50,757 nucleotides of DNA from Mariniphaga sp. Lineage in GTDB: Bacteria > Bacteroidota > Bacteroidia > Bacteroidales > Prolixibacteraceae. The notes below the pieces were generated by a model. That model was not told the DNA's origin, made no database searches, and saw only the letters and a program-made list of their open reading frames with translations. The position numbers and the translations under genes are program-made. The stretch's first letter is position 1. Each line of letters starts with the position of its first letter. Of the stretch, positions 24,420-33,810 are shown piece by piece. Location of the stretch: positions 1-50,757 of the forward strand of contig JANXZJ010000021.1 in NCBI GenBank assembly GCA_025355585.1, in the 5' to 3' direction.

Positions 24420-25130
24420 ATGAAAAGAGTATTAAGTTGGAAAAACAGGATGGTGTTCGGCGCTGCTTTAATGGCAATGTTGCTGAGTGCCTCGTCTTTT
24501 ACTTTTAATCCTTCTGTTGATGCGTCATTGGCAAGCGATGGGCCTCAGAAAAAGGAGCAAAAAGTGAAGGTTATTGTAAAAAAGGATGGAAAGGAGACAA
24601 AAATTGATACGACGTTTAACCTTCCTGATGAGAAAATGATCAACTGGAAAGTTGATTCTATGTTGAGTAAACTTGGTATTGAAAGGAATGATTCAGGAAG
24701 ATTGAATGTTCTCATCCTTCACCCTGGTAAGCGTATGAAATATACGAATCGTGGAGGAGCTAATTTACCGGAAGATGAGCAATTCGATGTGATGATTCAG
24801 CAAGGTGATTCAGGTATGACAAAGCACATGCGGAAAATTATTCGTATGGGTGAAAATGGTGATGTTATTTCTTTGGGCGATATGGAAGATAATGAGTTCC
24901 TTGCTCCACCACCGCCTCCTCCACCACCACCTCCATTTATGATGAATGGACATTTTGGCAATGACCCTTTTGCATTTGATACTAATGATGAGAATATTAT
25001 ATCCTACGAAAAGAAAGACATTGGCAAAGGTCTGGAGCGGATTACAATTATAAGAAAGAAGAAAAGCGAAAATAAAGAAAATAAGGAAGTTCAGGTAAAA
25101 GTTGAAACATCGTACGATTCTAAGAAATAA
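24420..25130 (+). CDS. Exported polyproline protein, unknown function
   Basis: This 236-residue protein has a signal peptide (about 1-30; hydrophobic MVFGAALMAMLLSASSFTF). A Lys/Asp-rich body includes KVKVIVKKDGKETKIDTTF, followed by ten prolines (163-172) and a charged C-terminus (GLERITIIRKKKSENKENK). The frame is open back to a TTG at 24387, but the ATG at 24420 directly precedes the signal peptide and is preferred. It is divergent from a two-component operon whose sensor has the same layout: polyproline then a basic beta-like segment. It may be a regulon target or ligand of that sensor. Translation of ten prolines should require EF-P. No lipobox is seen. Confidence 0.75.
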   Translation: MKRVLSWKNRMVFGAALMAMLLSASSFTFNPSVDASLASDGPQKKEQKVKVIVKKDGKETKIDTTFNLPDEKMINWKVDSMLSKLGIERNDSGRLNVLILHPGKRMKYTNRGGANLPEDEQFDVMIQQGDSGMTKHMRKIIRMGENGDVISLGDMEDNEFLAPPPPPPPPPPFMMNGHFGNDPFAFDTNDENIISYEKKDIGKGLERITIIRKKKSENKENKEVQVKVETSYDSKK

Positions 25131-25145
25131 AAAATGGTTTTAAAT

Positions 25146-25175
25146 AAAAAAGGCGGAAATTATTCCGCCTTTTTT
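25146..25175. terminator. Bidirectional Rho-independent terminator
   Basis: Stem AGGCGGAA (25151-25158) pairs with TTCCGCCT (25163-25170) around ATTA, extended by five A and five T. It ends both the exported polyproline gene and the convergent Gfo/Idh oxidoreductase gene. Confidence 0.93.
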
Positions 25176-25191
25176 ATTGATTTATTGGTAA

Positions 25192-26685
25192 TTACACTGG
25201 CATATCAGGTAATGTCCAAGGTGCACGGTACGTATGTTTAATCAATTCAGCTGCAAATTTAGGTGCAGGAACTGCATCAGTATATACTTTGTCGAACGTT
25301 GGGTGTCCATCATGAATACTGAACTTATCTTCAACAACGATCTTGATTTGTTCCGCATCGGTGATGTTGGTGAATTTCATATTTGGTCCGTCCCAGTCCA
25401 ATTCTTTATTAAGTGTTGAGAGACGTACAGCCAAAACACCCATCACAACCATTTCGTTAAATGGCCCTGACAAACTAAAATCGGAAGCCGTTTTAACACG
25501 GGTTGCAGGGGTTTCTTTTGCCGCACGAACCCAATCCATTTCGTGTGAAAGTGTAACGCGACGACGGAATTTTGGAGCCTCTGGTTTTTCAACCTTACCA
25601 TCCGGACGTAAAATCCATGGATTAACGCCATAACATCCGCAAACCAATATACCTTTTGTACCATGGAAGAAGACGCAACCACCCTGATCGTTTGGATTTT
25701 TTCCAGCTGGCCACATAGCAGGAAGCATTGGCTTAATACCACCGTCGAACCAGAAAACTTCAACCTGTGGAAGTTTGATTTTCATTGCCTTTTTAGGCGT
25801 TCTGGCAGGGAAAGTCAGTTTGACAGCCTGAGCTGTTGGAGCGCAATCCTGTAATAATAAAGTTGAGTTACCCTGTGCTTTGATCGGATAGCCTAATTCA
25901 AGACCAACAAATACGGGGTGAAGAATATGACAAGCCATATCGCCTAATGCACCAGTACCATATGCCCACCATCCGCGCCAGTTCCATGGATGGTAAAGTG
26001 GGTTGTAAGGAATCACCTTTGCAGGGCCTGTAAATAAATCCCAATCAAGTGTATCAGGAACTGCAGGAGTTTCTTTAGGTGTATTCAGACCTTGTGGCCA
26101 GATAGGCCGGTCTGTAAAAGCTTCTACTTTTGTAACTTCGCCAATGGCGCCGTTTGCAAGCCATTCGCAGGTAAGGTTTACACCTTCGGCAGATGAACCC
26201 TGATTACCCATTTGAGTTGCAACATCGTATTTAGCAGCCAATTTGGTTAATAAACGAGACTCATAAACAGTATGCGTAAGTGGTTTTTGGCAATAAACAG
26301 CTTTGCCCATTGTGATGGCATGAGAAGCAATAATCGCATGGGTGTGGTCAGCAGTTGCGACCAAAACTCCGTCGATTGACTTTCCGAGTTCGTCATACAT
26401 AACTCTCCAGTCTTTGTACTTTTTAGCTTCAGGGAATTCTTTAAAACAGTTGTCGGCGTACTTCCAGTCAACATCGCATAAACCAACGATGTTTTCTGAT
26501 TTAAGGTTCTTTAAATTTCCATGTCCCATACCGCCAATACCTACAGCGGCAATATTCAACTTGTCGCTAGGTGCTTTGTGTCCCAGACCTGCAATTGTGT
26601 TTGAGGGCAGAATGGTGATTGCGGCAGCAGCAGCAGCGCTCGTACCTAAAAACCCTCGTCTTGAAACTTTGTTGTTCTCTTTCAT
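25192..26685 (-). CDS. Tat-exported Gfo/Idh/MocA-family oxidoreductase
   Basis: This 497-residue protein starts with a twin-arginine signal (SRRGFLGTSAAAAAAITIL). A Rossmann domain follows (about 40-170; AAVGIGGMGHGN nucleotide loop, and YCQKPLTHTV in place of the usual EKP motif), then the GFO_IDH_MocA C-terminal domain. It is an NAD(P)-dependent sugar or polyol oxidoreductase that folds with its cofactor before export, acting in the periplasm. Such proteins are abundant in glycan-degrading Bacteroidota. The substrate is unknown. It is a single gene ending at the terminator at 25146-25175. Confidence 0.9.
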   Translation of the reverse strand: MKENNKVSRRGFLGTSAAAAAAITILPSNTIAGLGHKAPSDKLNIAAVGIGGMGHGNLKNLKSENIVGLCDVDWKYADNCFKEFPEAKKYKDWRVMYDELGKSIDGVLVATADHTHAIIASHAITMGKAVYCQKPLTHTVYESRLLTKLAAKYDVATQMGNQGSSAEGVNLTCEWLANGAIGEVTKVEAFTDRPIWPQGLNTPKETPAVPDTLDWDLFTGPAKVIPYNPLYHPWNWRGWWAYGTGALGDMACHILHPVFVGLELGYPIKAQGNSTLLLQDCAPTAQAVKLTFPARTPKKAMKIKLPQVEVFWFDGGIKPMLPAMWPAGKNPNDQGGCVFFHGTKGILVCGCYGVNPWILRPDGKVEKPEAPKFRRRVTLSHEMDWVRAAKETPATRVKTASDFSLSGPFNEMVVMGVLAVRLSTLNKELDWDGPNMKFTNITDAEQIKIVVEDKFSIHDGHPTFDKVYTDAVPAPKFAAELIKHTYRAPWTLPDMPV

Positions 26686-27015
26686 GGTAATGAATTAATC
26701 TTATAAAGTTTGATGGTTTGTAATTGACAGCTAAAGATATTGGTTCTCGGCGATACAAGCAAATTTTCAACTCTTTTTGTTAGATATCAATTAAGAAATC
26801 AACCAACGATAATTCTGCTATTTAATAAATTGTATCATTGGTAATTGGAAGTTCACATTTCGCCCGGGCAATTGTTTTATTTTTTGTTATCTGGTTTTAA
26901 CTAAATATGATTCATGGATATTATTGTTATTTTAACGCTTATTAACAGAAATTTGAGGGGGAATATGTCAGAAATATTGGAATAGCGGGTGTTGGATTTA
27001 ATGATATGCAATAAA
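26686..27015. other. Intergenic region, no gene seen
   Basis: AT-rich stretch between the reverse-strand oxidoreductase and TonB-receptor genes. It should hold the oxidoreductase promoter, but I find no perfect reverse-strand TAnnTTTG box. No open frame with gene-like features or strong dyad stands out. Confidence 0.5.
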
Positions 27016-27055
27016 ACAAAAATCTCGCCCATATCTTAATGAGAGAGATTTTTGT
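27016..27055 (-). terminator. Terminator of the TonB-dependent receptor gene
   Basis: GAGATTTTTGT (27045-27055) and ACAAAAATCTC (27016-27026) form an 11-bp perfect stem with an 18-nt loop, 17 bp beyond the receptor stop. The reverse-strand continuation is T-rich (TTTATT). Confidence 0.7.
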
Positions 27056-27071
27056 TAATATTATGATTTGA

Positions 27072-29558
27072 TTAAAATTCGCCTGAGTTACCGCTGTCGT
27101 TACCTTGGCCTTGATTTTCGTCGCGTGCTACTTTATTTTTGAAATTATTAAGCTTGTAACTAAGAGTTAGTTGTATAACTCGTGGTTCCCGTTGAAACTT
27201 AAATACAGAGCTGAAACCTTCTCCATAGGATGTTCCCTGAAACTTCATCGTTCCAAAAACGTCCTGCATTTGTAAAGTTGCTGTAAGTTTGTTCTTAAGA
27301 AAATCTTGCTTCAAAGCAACATTTGCAAACATCATTGCATCGCGGGTTCCCTGAGCCGAAGCCGTTGCACCTCTGTAAATTCCGGTTAATTGTAGCCGTG
27401 TATTTTTGGCCAGTTTCATGTCCAAATTTAAACGGGAGTCGAAATTGGTACTGCTTTGATCGATACTTTTTCCATTGATTTCACCTTTAAGCCAATAGTT
27501 ATAAAGTGTTCCACTTGCAATAATTCTGAATCCGGGTTTTACCTCAATGTTGGCCATTAATTCTGCTCCAAGTGAATAATCATCATTCACATTTGCCATT
27601 GTGTTAATAAAGATACCGTCGGTTCCCAGCTTTTGAATCCGTGTCATCAAATTCATTGTGTTTCTGTAATACCCTTCAAGCGAAACAAAAGATGTTTTTA
27701 GTCGTTTCAGAATCGTCAGATCATAAGATCCTGTGTATTCGGGTTTAAGATCAGGATTACCCATCCTGACATTGTATTGATCCATAAAGGAGGTAAACGG
27801 TTCGAGATCATTCGCACGTGGGCGGTTAAGACGCCTGCTGTAACTAGCCTGAAACTCAAAATCATTTTTAAGTTTTTGCGAAAAATGCAGGGTTGGAAAG
27901 AAGTCAATCAAGTTTAACTTGTGTGCCAACGGAGATTTTATGCTCTCAATTTTTCTGTCGGTATATTCACCCCTAAGACCAAGCTGGTACGAAAATCCTT
28001 CACCGGCGTGTGAGAATGTTGTATAAATGGATTGAATATTTTGTGAATAATTGAAGGAGCTGCTGTACAGATCGTTTTTTACCCATAGTATATTGTTTGC
28101 CGATTCATTAAAATTAAATATCTCATTCTCTTTTTCAATCCTGGCCTGGTAACCAGCTTCAAATTTATCTTTCTCGTTTAGTGGCAAGGTATAATCAATT
28201 TTTGCGCGGTACTCACTTTCATCCGATACCTCATTCGACCTGTTATAAACGGAGTTAGCATCAAGTTTCACCCAATCTGCGTTTGTAAGAAACCTTGTCT
28301 GATATTCAATATCATCTCCATTACTTCCTGAAGCATAGAATAATCCCTGAATTTCATGACCTTTTTTTGCGAATTTGTGTTGAAAATTTAAATCACTACT
28401 CCAAAAATTACCGCCTCTGCTTGCACTGTTATCGTTGTAAGTGTAGATTGGATCAGTCCCTTTGTTATCGTATTGGTGTTGCAGACCGGTATTTGTATTG
28501 CCAAAACTGCGATCACCAAATGTGCCGGTCATCCCAAACGAAGTTTTTTTGTTAATCGTGTAATCAAATCCCCCTTTTAAACTTTTTCCTTTATGGATCA
28601 TATCGCCATCCCCTAAAGTTTGCCTCGTGGTAATTGTGTCAGCAGAATAGACTTCCTGGTTCATTTCTCTGGTTCCTTTGTTATGCATATCGGTAAAGTC
28701 GGCTCCCAAAAGGAAATTCCATTTTCCGGTACGATAATTTAAGTTCATATCGCCACGGTATTTATCGTTGATTCCAGTTGTCAGATTGATTAATCCGCTG
28801 AATGAATCCTTTAAATTTTTCTTCATTACCACATTGATAATCCCCGATACGCCGTCTGGATCATATTTAGCCGAAGGATTTGTAATGATTTCGATGTTTT
28901 CGATATTGGTTGCGGGAATTTGGCGCAATGCATCGCTGCCTTGCAAAACACTTGGTTTGCCGTCAATCAAAACAGTAAAGGAAGAACTGCCCCTTAGGGT
29001 AACATTACCGTCGAAGTCTGTTTGTACTGATGGCGTATTTTCAAGCACTTCGATGGCAGAACCACCGGTTGCAGTTAGGTCCTGACTAACATTTACTACC
29101 CTACGATCGATTTTAAATTCAACACGGGCCTTTTCGGCTGTGACAGTGGCCTGTCCAACTTGTTGTGTTGCAACTGCTAATTCAATCTGTCCCACATCTT
29201 TTGTTGGAGTGGTGGACTTTAGTACAATATTTGATATCGTTGTTTTTTCGAAGCCGATGAAATTGGCCTGGAGATAATATTTTCCTGCCTTGAGTTTTTT
29301 AACCTCAAAAGCGCCGGTTGAAGTACTCATAACCCCACCTGCGATTGAGCTGTCAGCTGCCGAATATATTGCTATACTGGCAAACTCCATAGGAGAGTGA
29401 TTGACTGAATCGACAATTTTCCCTTTTATGCTAAAATTTCGTGAAGTTGACTCATCTCCAGGGCTGCTCTTCGTACTGCCCAATGGTGATGGTATTTGGG
29501 CACTTAATTGAACAACGATTACTGTCAGTAAGATTATAAATAGTGATACTTTTCTCAT
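27072..29558 (-). CDS. TonB-dependent receptor-like outer-membrane protein (CarboxypepD_reg + plug + OMP_b-brl_3)
   Basis: This 828-residue protein has a signal peptide (about 1-20), a CarboxypepD_reg-like domain (about 42-125; FSIKGKIVDSVNHSPMEFAS) and a plug domain (about 150-250; SAIEVLENTPSVQ, TLRGSSSFTVLIDGKPS and a DPDGVSGIINVVMKK segment). A long C-terminal barrel follows, of the type called OMP_b-brl_3 / outer-membrane beta-barrel family. These are TonB-dependent importers or relatives. No SusD partner follows, so a glycan substrate is not implied. The last residues are Gly/Asn/Gln-rich rather than a classic terminal Phe. It is a single-gene unit with its own terminator. Confidence 0.88.
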   Translation of the reverse strand: MRKVSLFIILLTVIVVQLSAQIPSPLGSTKSSPGDESTSRNFSIKGKIVDSVNHSPMEFASIAIYSAADSSIAGGVMSTSTGAFEVKKLKAGKYYLQANFIGFEKTTISNIVLKSTTPTKDVGQIELAVATQQVGQATVTAEKARVEFKIDRRVVNVSQDLTATGGSAIEVLENTPSVQTDFDGNVTLRGSSSFTVLIDGKPSVLQGSDALRQIPATNIENIEIITNPSAKYDPDGVSGIINVVMKKNLKDSFSGLINLTTGINDKYRGDMNLNYRTGKWNFLLGADFTDMHNKGTREMNQEVYSADTITTRQTLGDGDMIHKGKSLKGGFDYTINKKTSFGMTGTFGDRSFGNTNTGLQHQYDNKGTDPIYTYNDNSASRGGNFWSSDLNFQHKFAKKGHEIQGLFYASGSNGDDIEYQTRFLTNADWVKLDANSVYNRSNEVSDESEYRAKIDYTLPLNEKDKFEAGYQARIEKENEIFNFNESANNILWVKNDLYSSSFNYSQNIQSIYTTFSHAGEGFSYQLGLRGEYTDRKIESIKSPLAHKLNLIDFFPTLHFSQKLKNDFEFQASYSRRLNRPRANDLEPFTSFMDQYNVRMGNPDLKPEYTGSYDLTILKRLKTSFVSLEGYYRNTMNLMTRIQKLGTDGIFINTMANVNDDYSLGAELMANIEVKPGFRIIASGTLYNYWLKGEINGKSIDQSSTNFDSRLNLDMKLAKNTRLQLTGIYRGATASAQGTRDAMMFANVALKQDFLKNKLTATLQMQDVFGTMKFQGTSYGEGFSSVFKFQREPRVIQLTLSYKLNNFKNKVARDENQGQGNDSGNSGEF

Positions 29559-29789
29559 TTCAAATTTTTAATTAATTCCAACCTTTGATGGGTTTTTTCA
29601 CACGGGGTTTAATCAGTAATTGAAAAAAAAATCGTTGGCTTGATATACAATAGAATATCAATGATCTATAATATTAGAAAGTCAAATTCAAAATGCAAAT
29701 AAATGAGAAAAGGGGAAGCCGAAATGATAAGGGCGGGAATCAGGGAGATCTTTATGGGTAATCGCAGCAATACAGAATTTTTTCGTATT

Positions 29790-30818
29790 TCATTGCTTTG
29801 CAGAAATACAAACTTTCACCGGGAGATGATCGCTTATTCCACCGTGATACTTAGGCCCAAGATAGGTTCTGAAAGGCTTTTTCCCAAGGAAAGTTGGATC
29901 AGGTTCCAGTAAAAAATCAAAATTGCAAATTCCGCTTTGTTCTATATCTATATGTAGAGCTTTGTTTGAGAGTAGATTACTTGAACAGATCATTTGATCG
30001 AATACTTCCCACTGACCTCCGTTTCTGATGGTTCCTTCGGCCTGCTTGGTCCAGAGGCTGGAAAGATTAATTAAGTAGGAAGGATTATTATTTCCTGGAT
30101 ATGGGAGCGCTTTGAGTATTGTTGTAAAACATTTTTCTGTTGGAGTAGCATTGAAGTCCCCCATTATCAAAATATTTTCAGGGGTTTTATTTACTAACAA
30201 TGAATCAATACAATTTCTTAGTATTCTGGCAGTTATATCTCGTTTTTCTTTGGTCTCAATATATCCGCCGCTTCTCGAGGGCCAGTGGTTTACGAAGAAA
30301 TGGATTTGTTCTGATCCGACCTCGGCGGTAAAATGAAGAATATCACGTGTTTTAAAACTGTTTTTCCTGTCTGAAGAAACATGTATGTGTTCAAAATCAA
30401 TTGGTTTTACTCTATCTTTTCGATAAAGTAAAGCGACATCAATTCCACGCGGATCTGGAGATTCCTTATGGATAATTCCATATGGTACTTTTGACAAAGG
30501 GGTTTTAGCGATTAATTGTTCGATTACCCAAAGATTTTCAACTTCGGCAAGTCCAATTATATCAGGGAATTGACCATTACCTGCAGTGATCAGGGTTTTG
30601 TAAATCATTTTGATCTTATTCTCAAAACGTTCCCTTGTCCAGTGTCTTTCGTTCTGAGGTGTATATTCCTCATCCGAAGTTAATGGATCATCCCATGTAT
30701 CAAACAGATTTTCAACATTGTAGAAAACAATATTGTATTTGGTTTGTGCTTCGGCAGACAAATTTGTTGCCTGATAAATGACACCAAGAACAAGAATCCA
30801 TTTCAGAATCCCCGACAT
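29790..30818 (-). CDS. Exported endonuclease/exonuclease/phosphatase-family protein
   Basis: This 342-residue protein has a signal peptide (about 1-24, SAEAQ). The EEP fold motifs are in order: YNVENLFDTWDDP (metal-binding Asn/Glu region), GLAEVEN (catalytic Glu), NHWPSRSGG, MGDFNATPTE and the terminal SDHLPV (catalytic Asp-His). The predicted activity is Mg2+-dependent phosphodiester or phosphomonoester cleavage in the periplasm or outside, either on DNA or on a phosphorylated small molecule or lipid. It is cotranscribed with the beta-helix lipoprotein upstream (3-bp gap). The gap 29559-29789 beyond it shows no gene. Confidence 0.88.
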   Translation of the reverse strand: MSGILKWILVLGVIYQATNLSAEAQTKYNIVFYNVENLFDTWDDPLTSDEEYTPQNERHWTRERFENKIKMIYKTLITAGNGQFPDIIGLAEVENLWVIEQLIAKTPLSKVPYGIIHKESPDPRGIDVALLYRKDRVKPIDFEHIHVSSDRKNSFKTRDILHFTAEVGSEQIHFFVNHWPSRSGGYIETKEKRDITARILRNCIDSLLVNKTPENILIMGDFNATPTEKCFTTILKALPYPGNNNPSYLINLSSLWTKQAEGTIRNGGQWEVFDQMICSSNLLSNKALHIDIEQSGICNFDFLLEPDPTFLGKKPFRTYLGPKYHGGISDHLPVKVCISAKQ

Positions 30819-30821
30819 GAA

Positions 30822-32258
30822 CTATTTTTTTGAGCTGTTCTTTTTTTCGATTCGTTCAAATGCCCCAAGATCGGGACCGTCATCACTTATCCTGCTATCA
30901 TTTTTCAGATCAAGAGGATACATTTTAGAGTAGCTGGCTTTCCCATAATCCTTGACAATCGACAAAGTATCTAATTCGAAATTTCCTTTGTATGGATTCT
31001 TAAAGCGTGGATTTACATTTCGGATAATGTCAACAAAACGATTTGATTCAACAATTTTAAAGGTATCTGAAATCTGGATAAGGCTTCTATCGAATAGATA
31101 GTTAGAGGCACCTTGATTGTCCATAGATATTGATAGTTCATTCACACGGTTACCTGTAATAATGCAGTTTCCGAATGTGGCCTCTTTTAAATCACCCACA
31201 TACCTTGTGCCACTTTTATTATCGACCAGGTAATTTGATACAATTAGGGTTTCGGTTGTCCGCATACCTGAGGATAACTTATTGTAATAATTGGCAAAAG
31301 TTGTATGGTAGAATTGATAGTCGCCGCCAAGCAAAAGTGCAGTATTGTAGTATCTTACATTTGAAATGACGCAGTTATAAGCGAGGATTTTTGATTTCAT
31401 TGCCCAAATTCCAGACCAACTCATATTTTCGATCCGTGTATTGGACAGCTCTAATGATGCATATCCGGTGTGTTCGATGGTCCCTACCTGTAACCCAATA
31501 TTTGCGTTTTTTATTTTTGCATAATTGATTTTGTTATTATGACTCCCCGAGTAAAGTATGATTCCGTTCCATTGATCAGGCGTATCAGAGAATGCCGGCT
31601 CGAGGCGATCTCCTTTAAATTCAACAGGTTCCTCGAATGTTCCTAAAACTTTTAGCGTTCCTTTCACCTTCAATCCTGCATATTTATGAAAATAGACGGT
31701 GGTGCCGGCCTCAATGGTCAGCGTCTGGCCTGAATCGACAAGTGCTTCGTTGTAAACAAGATAAGGGCGGTCACTATTCCATACGGAGGTTTTTATATGT
31801 TCAGATTTTACCATTACGAAATCTTGTCCCCAAGCCAGTAACCGCACTTTTTGTTCGATATTATTTATTAGGAAAATAATCGAATCTTCGGTAACCAATG
31901 GAACATTTCTGCCATTCTTTCCTAGCAGTGCCTCCACAAAAATAAAGATACTGTCTTGTGCAGGAATCTGAACATTGTAAGATTCTATAGATGCATCACC
32001 ATTTACATTCAGACGAAAACCGCTTTGTTTTCCACCTGCCAGCCTGACCGATGAAATTACAACATTTTCGTTCGTCCTGTTAATTACACGCAGGTTTCTG
32101 GTTGGTGATCCAATTGAAGTAAAGAGCGTATCGAAAGTAATTGTGTCTGACGAAAAATGAAGGATAGCGCTGGAAGACGAATTCATTTTCTCTTTTTCAC
32201 AGGCGTAAAAAAGAGAAATAAATCCCACTATTAATAATATATTAAATAAACACCTCAT
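30822..32258 (-). CDS. Beta-helix lipoprotein of unknown function
   Basis: This 478-residue protein has a lipoprotein signal peptide ending in the lipobox FYAC (Cys20) and a Ser-rich linker. An immunoglobulin-like/ASPM-like segment comes next (about 50-140; NLRVINRTNENVVISSVRL). A right-handed parallel beta-helix of irregular repeats follows (about 180-460; LTIEAGTTVYFHKYAGLKVKG pattern, then NNKINYAKIKNANIGLQ). It should sit on the outer membrane, perhaps exposed at the surface. Beta-helix proteins of this kind bind or cleave polysaccharides, but no catalytic residues can be assigned. It precedes the EEP-family gene by 3 bp. Confidence 0.75.
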   Translation of the reverse strand: MRCLFNILLIVGFISLFYACEKEKMNSSSSAILHFSSDTITFDTLFTSIGSPTRNLRVINRTNENVVISSVRLAGGKQSGFRLNVNGDASIESYNVQIPAQDSIFIFVEALLGKNGRNVPLVTEDSIIFLINNIEQKVRLLAWGQDFVMVKSEHIKTSVWNSDRPYLVYNEALVDSGQTLTIEAGTTVYFHKYAGLKVKGTLKVLGTFEEPVEFKGDRLEPAFSDTPDQWNGIILYSGSHNNKINYAKIKNANIGLQVGTIEHTGYASLELSNTRIENMSWSGIWAMKSKILAYNCVISNVRYYNTALLLGGDYQFYHTTFANYYNKLSSGMRTTETLIVSNYLVDNKSGTRYVGDLKEATFGNCIITGNRVNELSISMDNQGASNYLFDRSLIQISDTFKIVESNRFVDIIRNVNPRFKNPYKGNFELDTLSIVKDYGKASYSKMYPLDLKNDSRISDDGPDLGAFERIEKKNSSKK

Positions 32259-32322
32259 TTTTTGATTGCCTGTCGTTTATGTTCTGATCTTGTCGAAAAA
32301 AGTTTACCCTAATATAGCTTTT

Positions 32323-32330
32323 CAAAGATA
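32323..32330 (-). promoter_or_regulatory. Candidate -7 box of the lipoprotein/EEP operon
   Basis: The reverse strand reads TATCTTTG, a perfect TAnnTTTG, 65 bp before the lipoprotein ATG. No clear TTTG is found at 19 bp. It lies just past the stop of the symporter gene. Confidence 0.4.
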
Positions 32331-32340
32331 GAATAAAAAA

Positions 32341-33810
32341 TCAACATTCTTTAACGTTTTTTAACGGTAATGATATTTTTTTTTGAATCAAAAGCAATCC
32401 TAAAAATGTGATTCCGCCATTAATAATAATTAGCTCAAATCCAATTTGATAGCCATTAAATAATTGTTCTGAATAAGCATCTGTCATCCATGCAATAAAA
32501 GGAGAACAAACGGTTACCAATGGAACCCAACCGTCTTTCACGTGTTTTTTGGTGAGTAGACCGAATGCAAACAGTCCAAGTAAGGGTCCGTAAGTGTAGC
32601 CGGCAGCTTTAAAAACCGCAACTACTACGCTTTGGTCATTAATAATCCTGAAGATCATGATCACGAGAAACAACAAAAGTGAAAACCCGACATGGGTGCG
32701 TCGCAGCAGTATTTGCTTCCGCTCCTGAGGGCGGTTTTTGATATCCAAAAAGTCAACACAAAATGCTGTTGTTAAAGATGTAAGAGCAGAATCGGCACTT
32801 GCATAGTTGGCAGCTGTAATTCCAAGCAAAAAGAAGATTCCAATCATTACATTCATATGGTTCATCGCAAGCATCGGAAACAGGTAGTCTGATTTCGGCG
32901 GCAACTTAATCCCATTTACATCGGCAAATATATAGAGTAAAACACCTAACAATAAGAACATTCCAACAACCGCTACAAAAATAGCGCTGAAAGTGAGCAT
33001 GTTTTTTTGCGATTCCTTCAGGCTTTTGCAGGTAAGGTTCTTTTGCATCATGTCCTGATCAAGACCCACCATTACAATTGTAACAAAGATTCCTGCAATG
33101 AATTGTTTAAAAAAGTATTTGCCCGATTTCATGTCCCATTCAAAGATTCTCGAATATGGATGGTCGTTTATCTTTTGAAGTGTTTCTCCAACCGACCAAC
33201 CAAAACTTGAAAAAATATAGTAGATGGTCAATATCACTGCTGTAAGAAGGAAGATGGTTTGTAATGAGTCTGTCCAGATGATGGTTTTAACGCCACCCCG
33301 GTAAGTATACACCCATATCAGGAAGATGCTGATCAGGACAGTAATAGCAAAAGGGATTCCAAGCGCATCGAACAGTGCCAATTGCAGTACTTCAGCAACT
33401 AAATACATTCGAAACGCCGCACCGATCGTTCTTGAGAGGAGGAAAAAGAAGGATCCGGATTTGTAGGAATAGAAGCCAAACCTTTGTTCGAGGTAAGTGT
33501 AAATTGAAATCAGGTTGAGCTTGTAATAAACGGGCAGAAGAACCAGTGCAACAATCCAGAAACCGACCAGGTTACCCATTATAAACTGGAAATAGGTACT
33601 CGCTGAATTTCCAACTTCGCCAGGAACAGAGATAAACGTAACGCCTGAAATTGTAGTCCCGATCATTCCGAATGCAACAACAAACCATGGTGATTTCCTG
33701 TTTGCCGTGAAAAAAGAATCGGTAGTGGCCGATTTGCCCGTAATATGGGCGATAATTATGAGCATCAGAAAGTATCCTCCAAGCAGGATCGCAACTAGAA
33801 CTGGATTCAT
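32341..33810 (-). CDS. Sodium:solute symporter (SSS family)
   Basis: This 489-residue inner-membrane transporter has about 13 hydrophobic segments. SSS features are visible in the first part (FFTANRKSPWFVVAFGMIGTTISG, with the GTTISGVTF sodium-site region) and the family core (GGVKTIIWTDSLQTIFLL). It takes up a small solute with Na+. Its ATG overlaps the stop of the DUF1343/NamZ-type gene as ATGA, so the two are coupled. The substrate is therefore plausibly an amino sugar or muropeptide fragment released by that enzyme. This is inference; SSS members carry many substrates. Confidence 0.92.
   Translation of the reverse strand: MNPVLVAILLGGYFLMLIIIAHITGKSATTDSFFTANRKSPWFVVAFGMIGTTISGVTFISVPGEVGNSASTYFQFIMGNLVGFWIVALVLLPVYYKLNLISIYTYLEQRFGFYSYKSGSFFFLLSRTIGAAFRMYLVAEVLQLALFDALGIPFAITVLISIFLIWVYTYRGGVKTIIWTDSLQTIFLLTAVILTIYYIFSSFGWSVGETLQKINDHPYSRIFEWDMKSGKYFFKQFIAGIFVTIVMVGLDQDMMQKNLTCKSLKESQKNMLTFSAIFVAVVGMFLLLGVLLYIFADVNGIKLPPKSDYLFPMLAMNHMNVMIGIFFLLGITAANYASADSALTSLTTAFCVDFLDIKNRPQERKQILLRRTHVGFSLLLFLVIMIFRIINDQSVVVAVFKAAGYTYGPLLGLFAFGLLTKKHVKDGWVPLVTVCSPFIAWMTDAYSEQLFNGYQIGFELIIINGGITFLGLLLIQKKISLPLKNVKEC

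Noticed and set aside
27072..29558. SusC/SusD polysaccharide utilisation locus
   Set aside because: The receptor is of the OMP_b-brl_3 type, and there is no SusD-like gene or glycoside-hydrolase cluster beside it.
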